Below are positions 35,417 to 44,241 of a stretch of DNA of 64,000 nucleotides, one piece after another. The stretch's first letter is position 1. The number at the start of each line of letters is the position of its first letter. The notes under the pieces were generated by a model. The model searched no databases. It had not been told where the DNA came from and worked only from the letters and a program-made list of their open reading frames with translations. The DNA comes from Lachnospiraceae bacterium MD335 (GTDB taxonomy: Bacteria > Bacillota > Clostridia > Lachnospirales > Lachnospiraceae), in the NCBI GenBank assembly GCA_000403335.2, contig KE159630.1:59057-123056 (forward strand), read 5' to 3'. The position numbers and the translations under genes were made by a program.

Positions 35417-38040
35417 TAAGGGACGCACTCTGCCATGCGGTGGGTGACATAGAACACATAAAAAGAAATGCGGTCGTTCAAATTCTGATTGTGACGATTG
35501 CCTTTATTATGCTGATGCGTGTTTTTCCGCAGGGCGCAGTGCAAAATCATAAGATTTCACGGCAGAAGGCGTATAACACATCGGCGCGGGAGACGCTTCA
35601 GGGCGATCCGTTTACCATGAATGACAAAAAGCTCCAAATGGTATATTTTTCGCAGGAGCATTTATATTCCGTAAGATTATATATGGTTTGCAGTGTGCCG
35701 GAAAAAAGCAGCCGCTCTGATTTTGTGCTGTTTCGTCTGTACGATGAAAATTTTTCGTGCATTTACGAAGAACAGCGCTGCTGCGGGGATATTGAGGACG
35801 ACGGCTATCTGACGGCGACGCCCGACGTGGATGTGGAGCCAGACCGTGCATATTATTATGAAATGCTGGTGCCGGAGGATTGTGGCGGCGTGTTTGAGCT
35901 GCCTGTGGCGGACAGGGGAGCGCTTGGTCAGACGGAGAACAGTACGCTTTACATTGACGGTATCATCAATGACAATGTGGCGCTGATTGCGGATTTTGAC
36001 TATGCAAAGGCGCTGACTGCGTTTGGGGTTTTGCTGTATTATGCGATGATTCTTGCAGCAGCAACAATCGTTTATATTGCGGCGGCGGTGGTGCTATATC
36101 TGTATGATATTTATTTAACACAGTATCAGCAGACGATTATCCGATCTGCAAGGATTGCGGCAAGCGCAGCCGTGGGAGGCGCCGCGCTGTTTCTGCTTGT
36201 GTTTTCGGTGGTGTTAAACCGCTTTGGCGGCGGGGTTGCGGACAGAATGTTTTTTGCCGTTGCAATCGCGGTTGGGGCGGCGTGGCTTTTGCTTGCGATT
36301 TGGCTGCGTGACCGGTATCCGATGCCGCAGCGTGGGACAAGGCTTACCGCAGGAAGAAAGCTTTCCCTGATTTGGCGCAATTATATCCAAACGGTAAGTT
36401 TTGGACTGCTGTTTTATGCATTGTGTCAATATGTAAACGCGGACAGGGAATACTATCACTATACCAACACGCGCTGGATGCTGATTTTTTTGGCGGCTGC
36501 GTTTTTGATGATGTACAGTGAAAGGCAGTTTTTGAATATACTAAGCGCACTGTGGCTGATTGCATCAGTCATCGGTTCCGTGCTTTACTGCCGTGGCTTT
36601 GAGCAGGGGACAAACGAGCGTGAGCTTGCTGTGCTGACCTGTGCGGTCGTGGTGTCATGGGGGCTTTTGATCCTCAATATCATGCGCGCGTGGTATCAGG
36701 GACTGCGCCAGGGACAATACCGTTTTCAGAGACCGGCAACGTTTCAGCTTGTGTATGGATGCCTGTGGATTGTATTTTCCGCGCTGATGTATTTTTATCA
36801 GTTTGAAAAAATATGGGTATACACAGCGACATTGCCCTTTGTGACAATGTTTTTCCTGCGTTTTACGCCTGCATCCAAAAGCAGGTTTTTGAAAAATTTT
36901 ACGAACGGGATATTACTCAGCTTCGGACTTGTGGCGTTGTTCTGTTTTGTGCACAGACCGCATCATTACTGGATGCTTTATCGTTACGGCGGAATTTTCC
37001 ATACGGTGGCATGTACGGGAATGTATCTTGCGGTCGTGTTTGGGGCGGCGGCAGGGAAGCTGTTCGGCACGCTCAAGGCGAGAGAACAAATGATTGTGTG
37101 CTGTCCTTTTGAATGCTTTCTTGTGTGTGTGACAGCAGGATACATTTTCCTGACCATGTCAAGAACCGCATATCTTTCGGCATTTGTGACGGCGGCGCTT
37201 GTGGTGGCGCTGGCGGCGTTTGCATTTCATAAGCCGGCGTCGAATGTATGGAAAGAAATCGGTATCCTCTCGCTGATGGCGCTGCTTAGCTTTCCGCTTG
37301 TGTTCAGCGCAGTGCGGATGATACCTGCCGTGATTAACGAACCGATACGCTACGACCTTGAACATCAGGACAGGGGCTTTATGGTTTACAGGGGCGATCC
37401 GATTGATTCGGATAAATATATGACAGTGCCGCGCTTTTTTTCAACCTTGTTCGGGCGGTTCCAAAAGGAGGAGGTCATAACGGACGAGGAGGACGGCGAG
37501 GAAGAGGCACGCGGCGGCGCGGTGGTACAGGAGCAGTATCTTGTATACACGGGGGCGGATTTTGCGGGAATGGATGTCAGAACCGCAAAAGGCGACGACA
37601 GCGGTGATGATGAGGAGGATAATGAGGAAGAGGCGCAGGATGATATATCGAACGGACGGTTCAATATTTTCATGGACTATGTAAAAGCGTTGTCTTTTTC
37701 AGGGCATGAAAAAATGGCGCTTGTCAATGAAGACGGGAAAGAACATGTCCATGCGCACAATTCCTATTTGCAGGTAGCATATAATTTTGGTATGATAGCA
37801 GGAGTAGTATTTTTGGTAATTTGTGCCATCAGTCTTTGGCGCTCTATAAGACTTGTGATGACACAGGGAGAAACGTTTGGCATTTATATTGTCGTGTTTG
37901 CGCTGATTATCGTTTTCGGACTGATTAGCGTTACGGAGTGGGCGTTTCACCCATGTATTCCGGCGGGATTCTGCTTTTTGCTGATGCAGCCTCTGCTGAT
38001 TGGCACAAGGATTCCTTCGGGTGCAAAGGAGGAGTTATGA
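35413..38040 (+). CDS. O-antigen ligase/polymerase family membrane protein with acidic insertion
   Basis: 875-residue membrane protein. The N-terminal part has one helix, a soluble extracytoplasmic domain (about 40-190) and several helices. The C-terminal half has the Wzy_C/WaaL features 'LTMSRTAYLSAFVTAALV' and, near residue 785, 'HVHAHNSYLQVAYNFG', where the His-Asn-x-Tyr-Leu motif is typical of ligases and polymerases. A highly acidic stretch at about 687-747 ('ITDEEDGEEEA', 'DDSGDDEEDNEEEAQDD') sits in the large loop before it. The start is GTG at 35413. It may polymerise or attach the glycan assembled by these genes. Confidence 0.75.
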   Translation: MIRDALCHAVGDIEHIKRNAVVQILIVTIAFIMLMRVFPQGAVQNHKISRQKAYNTSARETLQGDPFTMNDKKLQMVYFSQEHLYSVRLYMVCSVPEKSSRSDFVLFRLYDENFSCIYEEQRCCGDIEDDGYLTATPDVDVEPDRAYYYEMLVPEDCGGVFELPVADRGALGQTENSTLYIDGIINDNVALIADFDYAKALTAFGVLLYYAMILAAATIVYIAAAVVLYLYDIYLTQYQQTIIRSARIAASAAVGGAALFLLVFSVVLNRFGGGVADRMFFAVAIAVGAAWLLLAIWLRDRYPMPQRGTRLTAGRKLSLIWRNYIQTVSFGLLFYALCQYVNADREYYHYTNTRWMLIFLAAAFLMMYSERQFLNILSALWLIASVIGSVLYCRGFEQGTNERELAVLTCAVVVSWGLLILNIMRAWYQGLRQGQYRFQRPATFQLVYGCLWIVFSALMYFYQFEKIWVYTATLPFVTMFFLRFTPASKSRFLKNFTNGILLSFGLVALFCFVHRPHHYWMLYRYGGIFHTVACTGMYLAVVFGAAAGKLFGTLKAREQMIVCCPFECFLVCVTAGYIFLTMSRTAYLSAFVTAALVVALAAFAFHKPASNVWKEIGILSLMALLSFPLVFSAVRMIPAVINEPIRYDLEHQDRGFMVYRGDPIDSDKYMTVPRFFSTLFGRFQKEEVITDEEDGEEEARGGAVVQEQYLVYTGADFAGMDVRTAKGDDSGDDEEDNEEEAQDDISNGRFNIFMDYVKALSFSGHEKMALVNEDGKEHVHAHNSYLQVAYNFGMIAGVVFLVICAISLWRSIRLVMTQGETFGIYIVVFALIIVFGLISVTEWAFHPCIPAGFCFLLMQPLLIGTRIPSGAKEEL

Positions 38041-39896
38041 AACTATTAAATCATATAAACATGCAGCTTTTACACAGGCGGATCGTGCTTGTCATTATTG
38101 ATATTATGATGGTATGCATCGCGAGCATCATGCCGCTGTGGATTCGTTTTGAATTAAAATATACGGATATTCCAGAGCTCTATTTGAGCTCCGCGTGGAA
38201 TTTCATGGTTGTCAACGTGGTTATCACGCTGCTGGTGTTTTATCTGTTCAAGCTCTACCATAGCTTATGGGCGTTTGCAGGCACCGCGGAGGCGCAGAAT
38301 ATTGTCGCGGCATGCTGTCTGTGCGCCGTGCTCAATTTTCTTGGCATGAAGCTGTTTGGCTATCCTATTCCGCGCAGCTACTATTTTATGTATGTGCTTG
38401 TGCTGACGGGCGCCACGACGGTTGTGCGGTTTTCGTACCGCATTATCCGCGGTATGAAGCATAAGCATCAAAACAAGAAAAACGGCACGCGCGTTATGAT
38501 TATCGGTGCAGGCGAGGCGGGACATGCCGTGATTAAGGAAATCACGAACAGCGATTTCAGCACGATGACCATTAAGTGCATTATTGACGATAACGAGACG
38601 AAATGGGGGCGTTTTATCCTCGGTGTGAAGATTGTCGGAGGGCGCGATAAGATTGTGGAGTATGCGGCGCTTTACGGCATTGACGAGATTATTATCGCCA
38701 TTCCGTCGGCAAACCGCGCCACGATGAAGGAGATTGTGGAAATCTGCAAGGAGACAAGCTGTAAGCTGCGTACGCTGCCCGGTATATATCAGCTGGTAAA
38801 CGGTGAGGTCAATGTCAGCAAGCTGAGGGACGTGGATGTGGAGGATTTGCTTGGGCGCGACCCGATTAAAGTAGATTTGGATTCGATTTTAAACTATGTG
38901 AAAAATAAGACAATCATGGTGACGGGCGGAGGCGGATCAATTGGAAGCGAGCTCTGCCGGCAGATTGCGGGGCACAGACCGGCAAGGCTTATCATTGTTG
39001 ACATCTATGAAAACAATGCCTATGAAATCCAGCAGGAGTTAAAGCGCAATTATCCTCGTCTTGATTTGGTGGTGTTGATCGCGTCCATCCGCAATACAAA
39101 CCGCATGAACGACATTATGAAAACGTACCGTCCTGATATTATCTATCATGCGGCGGCGCACAAGCATGTGCCGCTTATGGAGGTCAGCCCGAACGAGGCG
39201 ATTAAGAATAACGTGTTTGGTACGTGGAAAACGGCACAGGCGGCGGCACAAAACGGCGTAAAAAAGTTTGTGATGATTTCTACGGACAAGGCGGTCAATC
39301 CCACGAATATCATGGGCGCAAGCAAACGCATCTGCGAAATGATTATACAGACTTACAACCGGCATTACGACACGGAATTTGTGGCGGTGCGGTTCGGAAA
39401 CGTGCTTGGGAGCAACGGAAGCGTGATACCGCTTTTTAAGCAGCAGATTGCCGCGGGCGGTCCGGTGACGGTAACGCATCCGGATATTATCCGTTATTTT
39501 ATGACCATTCCGGAGGCGGTATCGCTGGTGCTGCAGGCGGGCGTATACGCAAAGGGCGGCGAGATTTTCGTGCTTGATATGGGGGAACCGGTGAAAATCC
39601 TCGACCTTGCGAAGAATTTAATCAAGCTTTCGGGATATAAGGTGGATGAAGACATTAAAATTGAATTTACGGGTCTGCGCCCCGGCGAAAAGCTCTACGA
39701 GGAGCTTTTGATGAACGAGGAGGGCATGACGGACACGGAAAATAAATTGATTCATATCGGAAAGCCAATTGAGTTTGACGAATCGCAGTTTTATGTGCAG
39801 CTCAACAATTTAAAGCACGCGGTCGAGAACGAGTGTGAGGACGTGCGCCCGCTGATACAGGAGATTGTGCCGACGTATATTCCAAAAGAAGGTTAA
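38037..39896 (+). CDS. pglF: UDP-GlcNAc 4,6-dehydratase, membrane type (PglF/WbpM/CapD-like, retaining)
   Basis: 619-residue membrane enzyme that converts UDP-GlcNAc to UDP-2-acetamido-4-keto-2,6-dideoxyglucose. Four N-terminal helices lead to a first Rossmann domain ('VMIIGAGEAGHAVIKEI' near residue 155) and a second, catalytic SDR domain ('MVTGGGGSIGSELCRQI' near 300). The usual Tyr is replaced by Met in 'PTNIMGASKRICE', the hallmark of the PglF/WbpM branch. The ATG overlaps the previous stop and follows AGGAGG. It provides the keto substrate for the PglE-like gene. Confidence 0.9.
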   Translation: MKLLNHINMQLLHRRIVLVIIDIMMVCIASIMPLWIRFELKYTDIPELYLSSAWNFMVVNVVITLLVFYLFKLYHSLWAFAGTAEAQNIVAACCLCAVLNFLGMKLFGYPIPRSYYFMYVLVLTGATTVVRFSYRIIRGMKHKHQNKKNGTRVMIIGAGEAGHAVIKEITNSDFSTMTIKCIIDDNETKWGRFILGVKIVGGRDKIVEYAALYGIDEIIIAIPSANRATMKEIVEICKETSCKLRTLPGIYQLVNGEVNVSKLRDVDVEDLLGRDPIKVDLDSILNYVKNKTIMVTGGGGSIGSELCRQIAGHRPARLIIVDIYENNAYEIQQELKRNYPRLDLVVLIASIRNTNRMNDIMKTYRPDIIYHAAAHKHVPLMEVSPNEAIKNNVFGTWKTAQAAAQNGVKKFVMISTDKAVNPTNIMGASKRICEMIIQTYNRHYDTEFVAVRFGNVLGSNGSVIPLFKQQIAAGGPVTVTHPDIIRYFMTIPEAVSLVLQAGVYAKGGEIFVLDMGEPVKILDLAKNLIKLSGYKVDEDIKIEFTGLRPGEKLYEELLMNEEGMTDTENKLIHIGKPIEFDESQFYVQLNNLKHAVENECEDVRPLIQEIVPTYIPKEG

Positions 39897-39901
39897 CAGT
39901 A

Positions 39902-39930
39902 TTGTATAAAACCAAATTTTGCCATATACT
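39902..39930 (+). promoter_or_regulatory. Sigma-A type promoter between the pglF- and pglE-like genes
   Basis: TTGTAT (39902-39907), a 17-base spacer and TATACT (39925-39930) lie in the 87-base AT-rich gap. It would start a transcript covering pglE and downstream genes independently of pglF. Confidence 0.6.
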
Positions 39931-39983
39931 ATAAAAAATAGAAAAAAGAATGACGTCTGCTGCGGAAAGGGGAAAATCGAAAC

Positions 39984-41252
39984 ATGTTTCAAGAAGAAAA
40001 GCAATTTCATCCATTTGAAAAGAAAGTGTGGCTTTCAAGCCCGACGATGCATGGTGAAGAGCTGGCATATGTAAAAGAAGCGTACGATACAAACTGGATG
40101 TCTACCGTAGGGGCGAATCTTAACGAGCTGGAACGTCTTGTCTGCGAAAAGACGGGCTGCGGCTATGCGGTTGCCCTCGCGTCGGGTACGGCGGCGCTGC
40201 ATCTTGCCGTAAAGCTTGCGGGGGTAAAGCGGGGCGATAAGGTATTCTGCTCCGACATGACGTTTGACGCGACAGTCAATCCCGTGGTTTACGAGGGCGG
40301 CGTTCCTGTTTTTATCGACACGGAATACGATACCTGGAACATGGACCCTGCTGCGTTGGAAAAGGCGTTTGCGCTTTATCCGGAGGTTCGGGCGGTTGTG
40401 TTCGCACATTTGTACGGCACGCCTGCAAAGGTTGATGAAATCAGAAAAATCTGCGACGCACACGGTGCGGTGATTGTGGAGGACGCGGCGGAGTCGTTCG
40501 GCGCGGCATACAAGAGACAGCAGACGGGAACGTTTGGACAATATAACTGCATTTCGTTTAACGGAAATAAAATTATTACAGGTTCGGCAGGCGGCATGTT
40601 TTTAACGGACGATTTGGAGGCGGCAAACAAGGTCAGAAAGTGGTCTACGCAGGCAAGAGAGAACGCGCCGTGGTATCAGCATGAGGAGCTTGGCTACAAT
40701 TACCGCATGAGCAACGTAATTGCAGGGATTGTGCGCGGACAGATGGCGCATCTCGAGGAGCATATTGCGGGGAAAAAGGCGATTTATGAGCGTTACAAGG
40801 AAGGCTTTAAGGACCTTCCCGTTTCCATGAACCCGTTTGACGAGGCGAACTCAGAGCCGAATTTTTGGCTTTCATGTATGCTCATTGACGAAGATGCAAT
40901 GTGCAGGCAGGTGCGCAGCGAGTGTGAGGTTTTATATCAGCCTGAGCATGGTAAAAGCTGCCCGACGGAAATTCTTGACGTGATAGCAAAATATAATGCG
41001 GAAGGGCGCCCGATTTGGAAGCCAATGCATATGCAGCCGATTTACCGCATGAATGGGTTTGTCACAAGAGAGGGCGACGGCAGGGCAAAGACGAATGCCT
41101 ACATAAGCGGCGGCAGCGTCGGAAAGGACGGCAGACCGCTTGACGTCGGCATGGATATTTTCCACAGAGGGTTATGTCTGCCTTCTGACAATAAGATGAG
41201 CAGGGAAGAGCAGGATGCAGTGATTGCGATGGTGCGTGCCTGCTTTGCATAG
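39984..41252 (+). CDS. pglE: UDP-4-keto-6-deoxy-N-acetylglucosamine 4-aminotransferase (PglE-like)
   Basis: PLP aminotransferase of the DegT family, 422 residues. It begins 'VWLSSPTMHGEELAYVKEAY', with 'ALASGTAALHLAVKLAG', the catalytic Lys in 'ISFNGNKIITGSAGG', and 'LGYNYRMSNVIAGIVRGQM'. This FNGNK form is that of PglE/PerA-type enzymes and differs from the FHPVK and FHETK forms of the two other transaminases here. It would aminate the PglF product to UDP-4-amino-GlcNAc. The ATG at 39984 follows AAAGGGG. PglE is about 386 residues, so this is slightly longer, with an extended C-terminal third. Confidence 0.85.
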   Translation: MFQEEKQFHPFEKKVWLSSPTMHGEELAYVKEAYDTNWMSTVGANLNELERLVCEKTGCGYAVALASGTAALHLAVKLAGVKRGDKVFCSDMTFDATVNPVVYEGGVPVFIDTEYDTWNMDPAALEKAFALYPEVRAVVFAHLYGTPAKVDEIRKICDAHGAVIVEDAAESFGAAYKRQQTGTFGQYNCISFNGNKIITGSAGGMFLTDDLEAANKVRKWSTQARENAPWYQHEELGYNYRMSNVIAGIVRGQMAHLEEHIAGKKAIYERYKEGFKDLPVSMNPFDEANSEPNFWLSCMLIDEDAMCRQVRSECEVLYQPEHGKSCPTEILDVIAKYNAEGRPIWKPMHMQPIYRMNGFVTREGDGRAKTNAYISGGSVGKDGRPLDVGMDIFHRGLCLPSDNKMSREEQDAVIAMVRACFA

Positions 41253-41298
41253 TAATAAATGGTGATTGAAGAGATTGCAAAGATGTTTGGAGAAAACA

Positions 41299-41973
41299 AT
41301 GCAGAAACATAAACAAAGCTTTTACGAAAAATATATCAAGCGCCTGCTTGACATCATCATATCGCTTACGGCATTAATCGTGCTAAGCCCGATTTTGCTC
41401 ATTGTTGCTGTGCTCGTACGCGTAAAGCTCGGCTCCCCTGTCATTTTCCATCAACAGCGCCCCGGGTACCACGAAAAAATATTCGGACTGTGCAAATTCC
41501 GTTCCATGACCGATGCGCGCGACCAAAACGGCGAACTGTTACCAGATGAAGTGCGTCTCACAAAATTTGGGAAAGCGCTGCGCGCGACAAGTCTTGACGA
41601 GCTGCCGGAACTTTGGAATATTTTAAAGGGCGACATGAGCCTGATCGGACCAAGACCATTGCTTGTAAAATACTTACCGCTATACAACGGCTTCCAAAAG
41701 CAGCGCCACGACGTCCGTCCCGGACTGACCGGATGGGCGCAGGTCAACGGCAGAAACGCCATCAGCTGGGAGCAGCGATTTGCATATGATGTCGAGTATG
41801 TGAAAAAAATATCATTTAAAATGGATTTAAAAATATTATTCCAAACAGTGGCAGTCGTATTTCGCCATAGCGACATCAACAGCGCGACTGATGCCACAAT
41901 GGAGGCATTTACGGGAACAAAAACGGAGGATAATGTGAAGAGATTTTCTAAATCGGTAAAAGACACCGATTAA
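41299..41973 (+). CDS. pglC: Short polyprenyl phosphosugar transferase (PglC-like)
   Basis: 224-residue monotopic phosphoglycosyltransferase. One N-terminal helix ('LLDIIISLTALIVLSPILL') leads to the catalytic domain with 'LCKFRSMTDARDQNG', the Asp-Glu dyad in 'TSLDELPELWNILKG' and 'LIGPRPLLVKYLPLY', then 'GLTGWAQVNGRN'. It transfers the UDP-bacillosamine-type sugar-1-P to undecaprenyl phosphate. The start at 41299 is chosen from GGAGA upstream. About 14 C-terminal residues beyond the usual family end ('DNVKRFSKSVKDTD') are encoded by the left arm of a long palindrome, which also supplies the stop codon. Confidence 0.88.
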   Translation: MQKHKQSFYEKYIKRLLDIIISLTALIVLSPILLIVAVLVRVKLGSPVIFHQQRPGYHEKIFGLCKFRSMTDARDQNGELLPDEVRLTKFGKALRATSLDELPELWNILKGDMSLIGPRPLLVKYLPLYNGFQKQRHDVRPGLTGWAQVNGRNAISWEQRFAYDVEYVKKISFKMDLKILFQTVAVVFRHSDINSATDATMEAFTGTKTEDNVKRFSKSVKDTD

Positions 41974-42038
41974 GAAAATCTAAAACTTCACATTGGAAGA
42001 ACGCAAAACAAGCAAGCTTGTTTTAGGCAGCGTTCTTC
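41932..42038 (+). repeat. Two long stacked hairpins spanning the pglC stop codon
   Basis: Hairpin 1 (41932-41994) has arms AATGTGAAG-AGATTTTCT-a-AATCGGT and ACCGATT-a-AGAAAATCT-aaaa-CTTCACATT: 25 paired bases with one small bulge and a 7-base loop. The pglC TAA is at 41971-41973. Hairpin 2 (41996-42038) has GAAGAACGC/GCGTTCTTC outside and AAAACAAGC/GCTTGTTTT inside. This is the best copy of the family seen after pseB, pseC and the pglA-like gene. Confidence 0.75.
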
Positions 42039-42066
42039 ATAGGTTGCAAAGATTTGGAGGTTAAGT

Positions 42067-43062
42067 ATGAATATTTTATTTTGCAGCGTAGGACGACGCT
42101 GTGAGCTGTTAAAGGATTTCAGAAAAACGCTCGGCAACAAGGTGCGCCTGATTGTGACGGATAACAGTCCGTACGCGCCCGCGCTCGCGTTTGCCGATGT
42201 CAGCTACCAAGTGCCGTTAATTCATGACAAAGCATATATTCCGATGATTTTGGACATATGTAAGAAGGAGGAGATTAACGCGGTCACCACCTTAATTGAC
42301 CCTGAAATTGCAATTCTTGCAGAACATCGGGAGGAATTTGAGGCGCTTGGCGTGACCGTGCTTGCACCGTACAAAGAAACGGCGGCGCTGTGCTTTGACA
42401 AATACGAAATGTCCAAATATTTGGCGGAACAAGGAATTAACACGGTAAAAACGTTTGGCTGTTTTGCCGACTTTTGGAAAGCGTATAACAACAAGGAAAT
42501 TGATTTTCCCGTGTTTGTAAAACCGCGCACGGGGAGCGGAAGCGTCGGCGCAAGAAAAGTGGAAACCTTTGAGCTTTTGGAGGAGCTGACGGGGCAGGAT
42601 GAAACGTTGATTATTCAGGAGCTGATGACAGGCGAGGATATGGACGCGGATATTTATGTAGACACCATAAGCCATAAGCCCGTCGCCATTTTCTCCAAAA
42701 AGAAGCTTTCAACGACAATCGGCGGCGCCAATAAAACGATTTCTTTTAAAGACGACGCTCTTTTTGAGTTTGTACAGAACACGCTTTCGGTATTTCGATT
42801 TAACGGTCCGCTCGACATGGACCTGTTTTATCAAAACGGAACGTATTATCTTTCAGAGATTAACCCGCGCTTCGGCGGAGCGTATCTTCACGCATACGGG
42901 GCAGGCGTCGATTTTCCGAAGCTGATTTATACAAATGTTGTGGAAAAAAAGGAAAACGCGCCCGGTATCGGTGATTATGAGGAAAATGTTGTCATGATGA
43001 TGTATGACAGTGTTGTGATAAAAACGCTTGATGAAATTCAAAATAACATGGTAAGCCTATGA
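42067..43062 (+). CDS. ATP-grasp ligase (CarB/PylC-like), candidate amino-sugar modifying enzyme
   Basis: 331-residue ATP-grasp protein. The N-terminal 'MNILFCSVGRRCELLKDF' domain is followed by ATP-binding 'FPVFVKPRTGSGSVGARKV' near residue 150 and 'LIIQELMTGEDMDADIYVD'. The metal-binding 'YLSEINPRFGGAYLHAYGAG' lies near 265. The family forms carboxylate-amine bonds. Between pglC and pglA, in a cluster without the acetyltransferase PglD, it may couple an amino acid or other acid to the 4-amino group of the sugar. That substrate is inference. GGAGG precedes the ATG, and the gene overlaps the next by 4 bases. Confidence 0.72.
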   Translation: MNILFCSVGRRCELLKDFRKTLGNKVRLIVTDNSPYAPALAFADVSYQVPLIHDKAYIPMILDICKKEEINAVTTLIDPEIAILAEHREEFEALGVTVLAPYKETAALCFDKYEMSKYLAEQGINTVKTFGCFADFWKAYNNKEIDFPVFVKPRTGSGSVGARKVETFELLEELTGQDETLIIQELMTGEDMDADIYVDTISHKPVAIFSKKKLSTTIGGANKTISFKDDALFEFVQNTLSVFRFNGPLDMDLFYQNGTYYLSEINPRFGGAYLHAYGAGVDFPKLIYTNVVEKKENAPGIGDYEENVVMMMYDSVVIKTLDEIQNNMVSL

Positions 43063-44183
43063 AAATACTGATTTTAACCAATTATGCAAACGGTCTGTAT
43101 CTGTTTCGCAAAGAACTGCTGCAGGCTTTTGCGAACGACGGGCATAAGGTATATGTGTCGCTGCCGCCCGACGAAAATGTGGACAAATTAAAGGGATTGT
43201 GCCGCGTAATCGAGACGCCGTTTGACCGGCGTGGAATGAACCCCATAAAGGATTTTGGACTTTTTATGGCGTATCTAAGGCTTTTGCGCAGGAAAAAGCC
43301 TGACGTGGCGCTCACTTACACCATAAAGCCCAACCTCTACGGCGCGCTTGCCTGCCGCATCAAAAAGGTGCCGTATCTGTGCAATGTCACCGGACTTGGA
43401 ACGGCGATTGAAAACGGCGGGCTTTTAAGCAGGCTGTTGCTGCGTTTTTACCGGATTTCCATGAAAGACGCACGGCGGATATTTTTTCAGAACAAGCGCA
43501 ATCGTGATTTTATGAACAAAAACGGCATTGCAGTTGAAAAAAACGCGCTTTTGCCGGGCTCAGGCGTGAACCTTGTGGAGCATCCGCTGCGGGATTATCC
43601 GCCAGAATACAGGCAGGTACAGTTTCTTGCCGTGATCCGCATTATGAAAGATAAAGGTATTGAAGAATATCTTGAAGCATCGCAGATAATGAAAAAAAAG
43701 AATAAAAGTCTTAAATTTGTACTGGTGGGCGAGTACGAGGAAGAGACGAGAGGTCTCTACGAACCGCAGATTACAATGCTTGCAGAACGCAAGATTATCG
43801 AATATCTCGGACATATTGATAACGTGGAGACGGTTATGGCACAAAGCCACGTTATAGTGCATCCGTCGTATCATGAAGGGCTTTCCAACGTGCTGCTTGA
43901 GGCGGCGGCATGCGGGCGTCCAGTGCTTGCAAGCGACATCAGCGGCTGTGTCGAGACGTTTTTGGACGGCGAGAGCGGATTTGCCTTTGCAAGCAGAAGT
44001 ACCGACGCGCTTGTCCACGCGATGGAGAAAATACTTGCGCTTTCCTGTGAGGAACGGCGGCAGATGGGCATTGCAGGCAGGGCATGGGTAGAAAAAAATT
44101 TTGACAGAAATATCATTATTCAAACATATGAAAACGAGCTGAATGAAATCAAAAAGATAAAAGGAGAAAAAAGTGAAAATTAA
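43059..44183 (+). CDS. pglA: Glycosyltransferase family 4 (PglA-like)
   Basis: 374-residue GT-B transferase. The N-terminal 'ILILTNYANGLYLFRKELL' and 'TIKPNLYGALACRIKKVPYL' with 'NVTGLGTAIENGGLLSR' are characteristic of PglA/WbpH enzymes. These add the second sugar to undecaprenyl-PP-bacillosamine or related lipids. The donor domain has 'PGSGVNLVEHPL', 'FLAVIRIMKDKGIEEYLEA' and 'HPSYHEGLSNVLLEAAACG'. Its stop codon is at the exact centre of a perfect palindrome. Neighbouring PglC- and PglE-like genes support a bacillosamine-type acceptor. Confidence 0.82.
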   Translation: MKILILTNYANGLYLFRKELLQAFANDGHKVYVSLPPDENVDKLKGLCRVIETPFDRRGMNPIKDFGLFMAYLRLLRRKKPDVALTYTIKPNLYGALACRIKKVPYLCNVTGLGTAIENGGLLSRLLLRFYRISMKDARRIFFQNKRNRDFMNKNGIAVEKNALLPGSGVNLVEHPLRDYPPEYRQVQFLAVIRIMKDKGIEEYLEASQIMKKKNKSLKFVLVGEYEEETRGLYEPQITMLAERKIIEYLGHIDNVETVMAQSHVIVHPSYHEGLSNVLLEAAACGRPVLASDISGCVETFLDGESGFAFASRSTDALVHAMEKILALSCEERRQMGIAGRAWVEKNFDRNIIIQTYENELNEIKKIKGEKSEN

Positions 44184-44222
44184 AATTTTCACTTGGCAAG
44201 TTTGTGCATGAGGGCACAAACT
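44171..44222 (+). repeat. Stop-centred perfect palindrome plus second hairpin after pglA
   Basis: AAGTGAAAATT (44171-44181) and AATTTTCACTT (44184-44194) form an 11-bp perfect palindrome with the TAA stop (44181-44183) at its centre. A second perfect 9-bp hairpin follows: AGTTTGTGC / GCACAAACT (44199-44207 and 44214-44222). The layout equals that of 41932-42038. Confidence 0.7.
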
Positions 44223-44241
44223 CGCGGAAAGGAGCATAATT

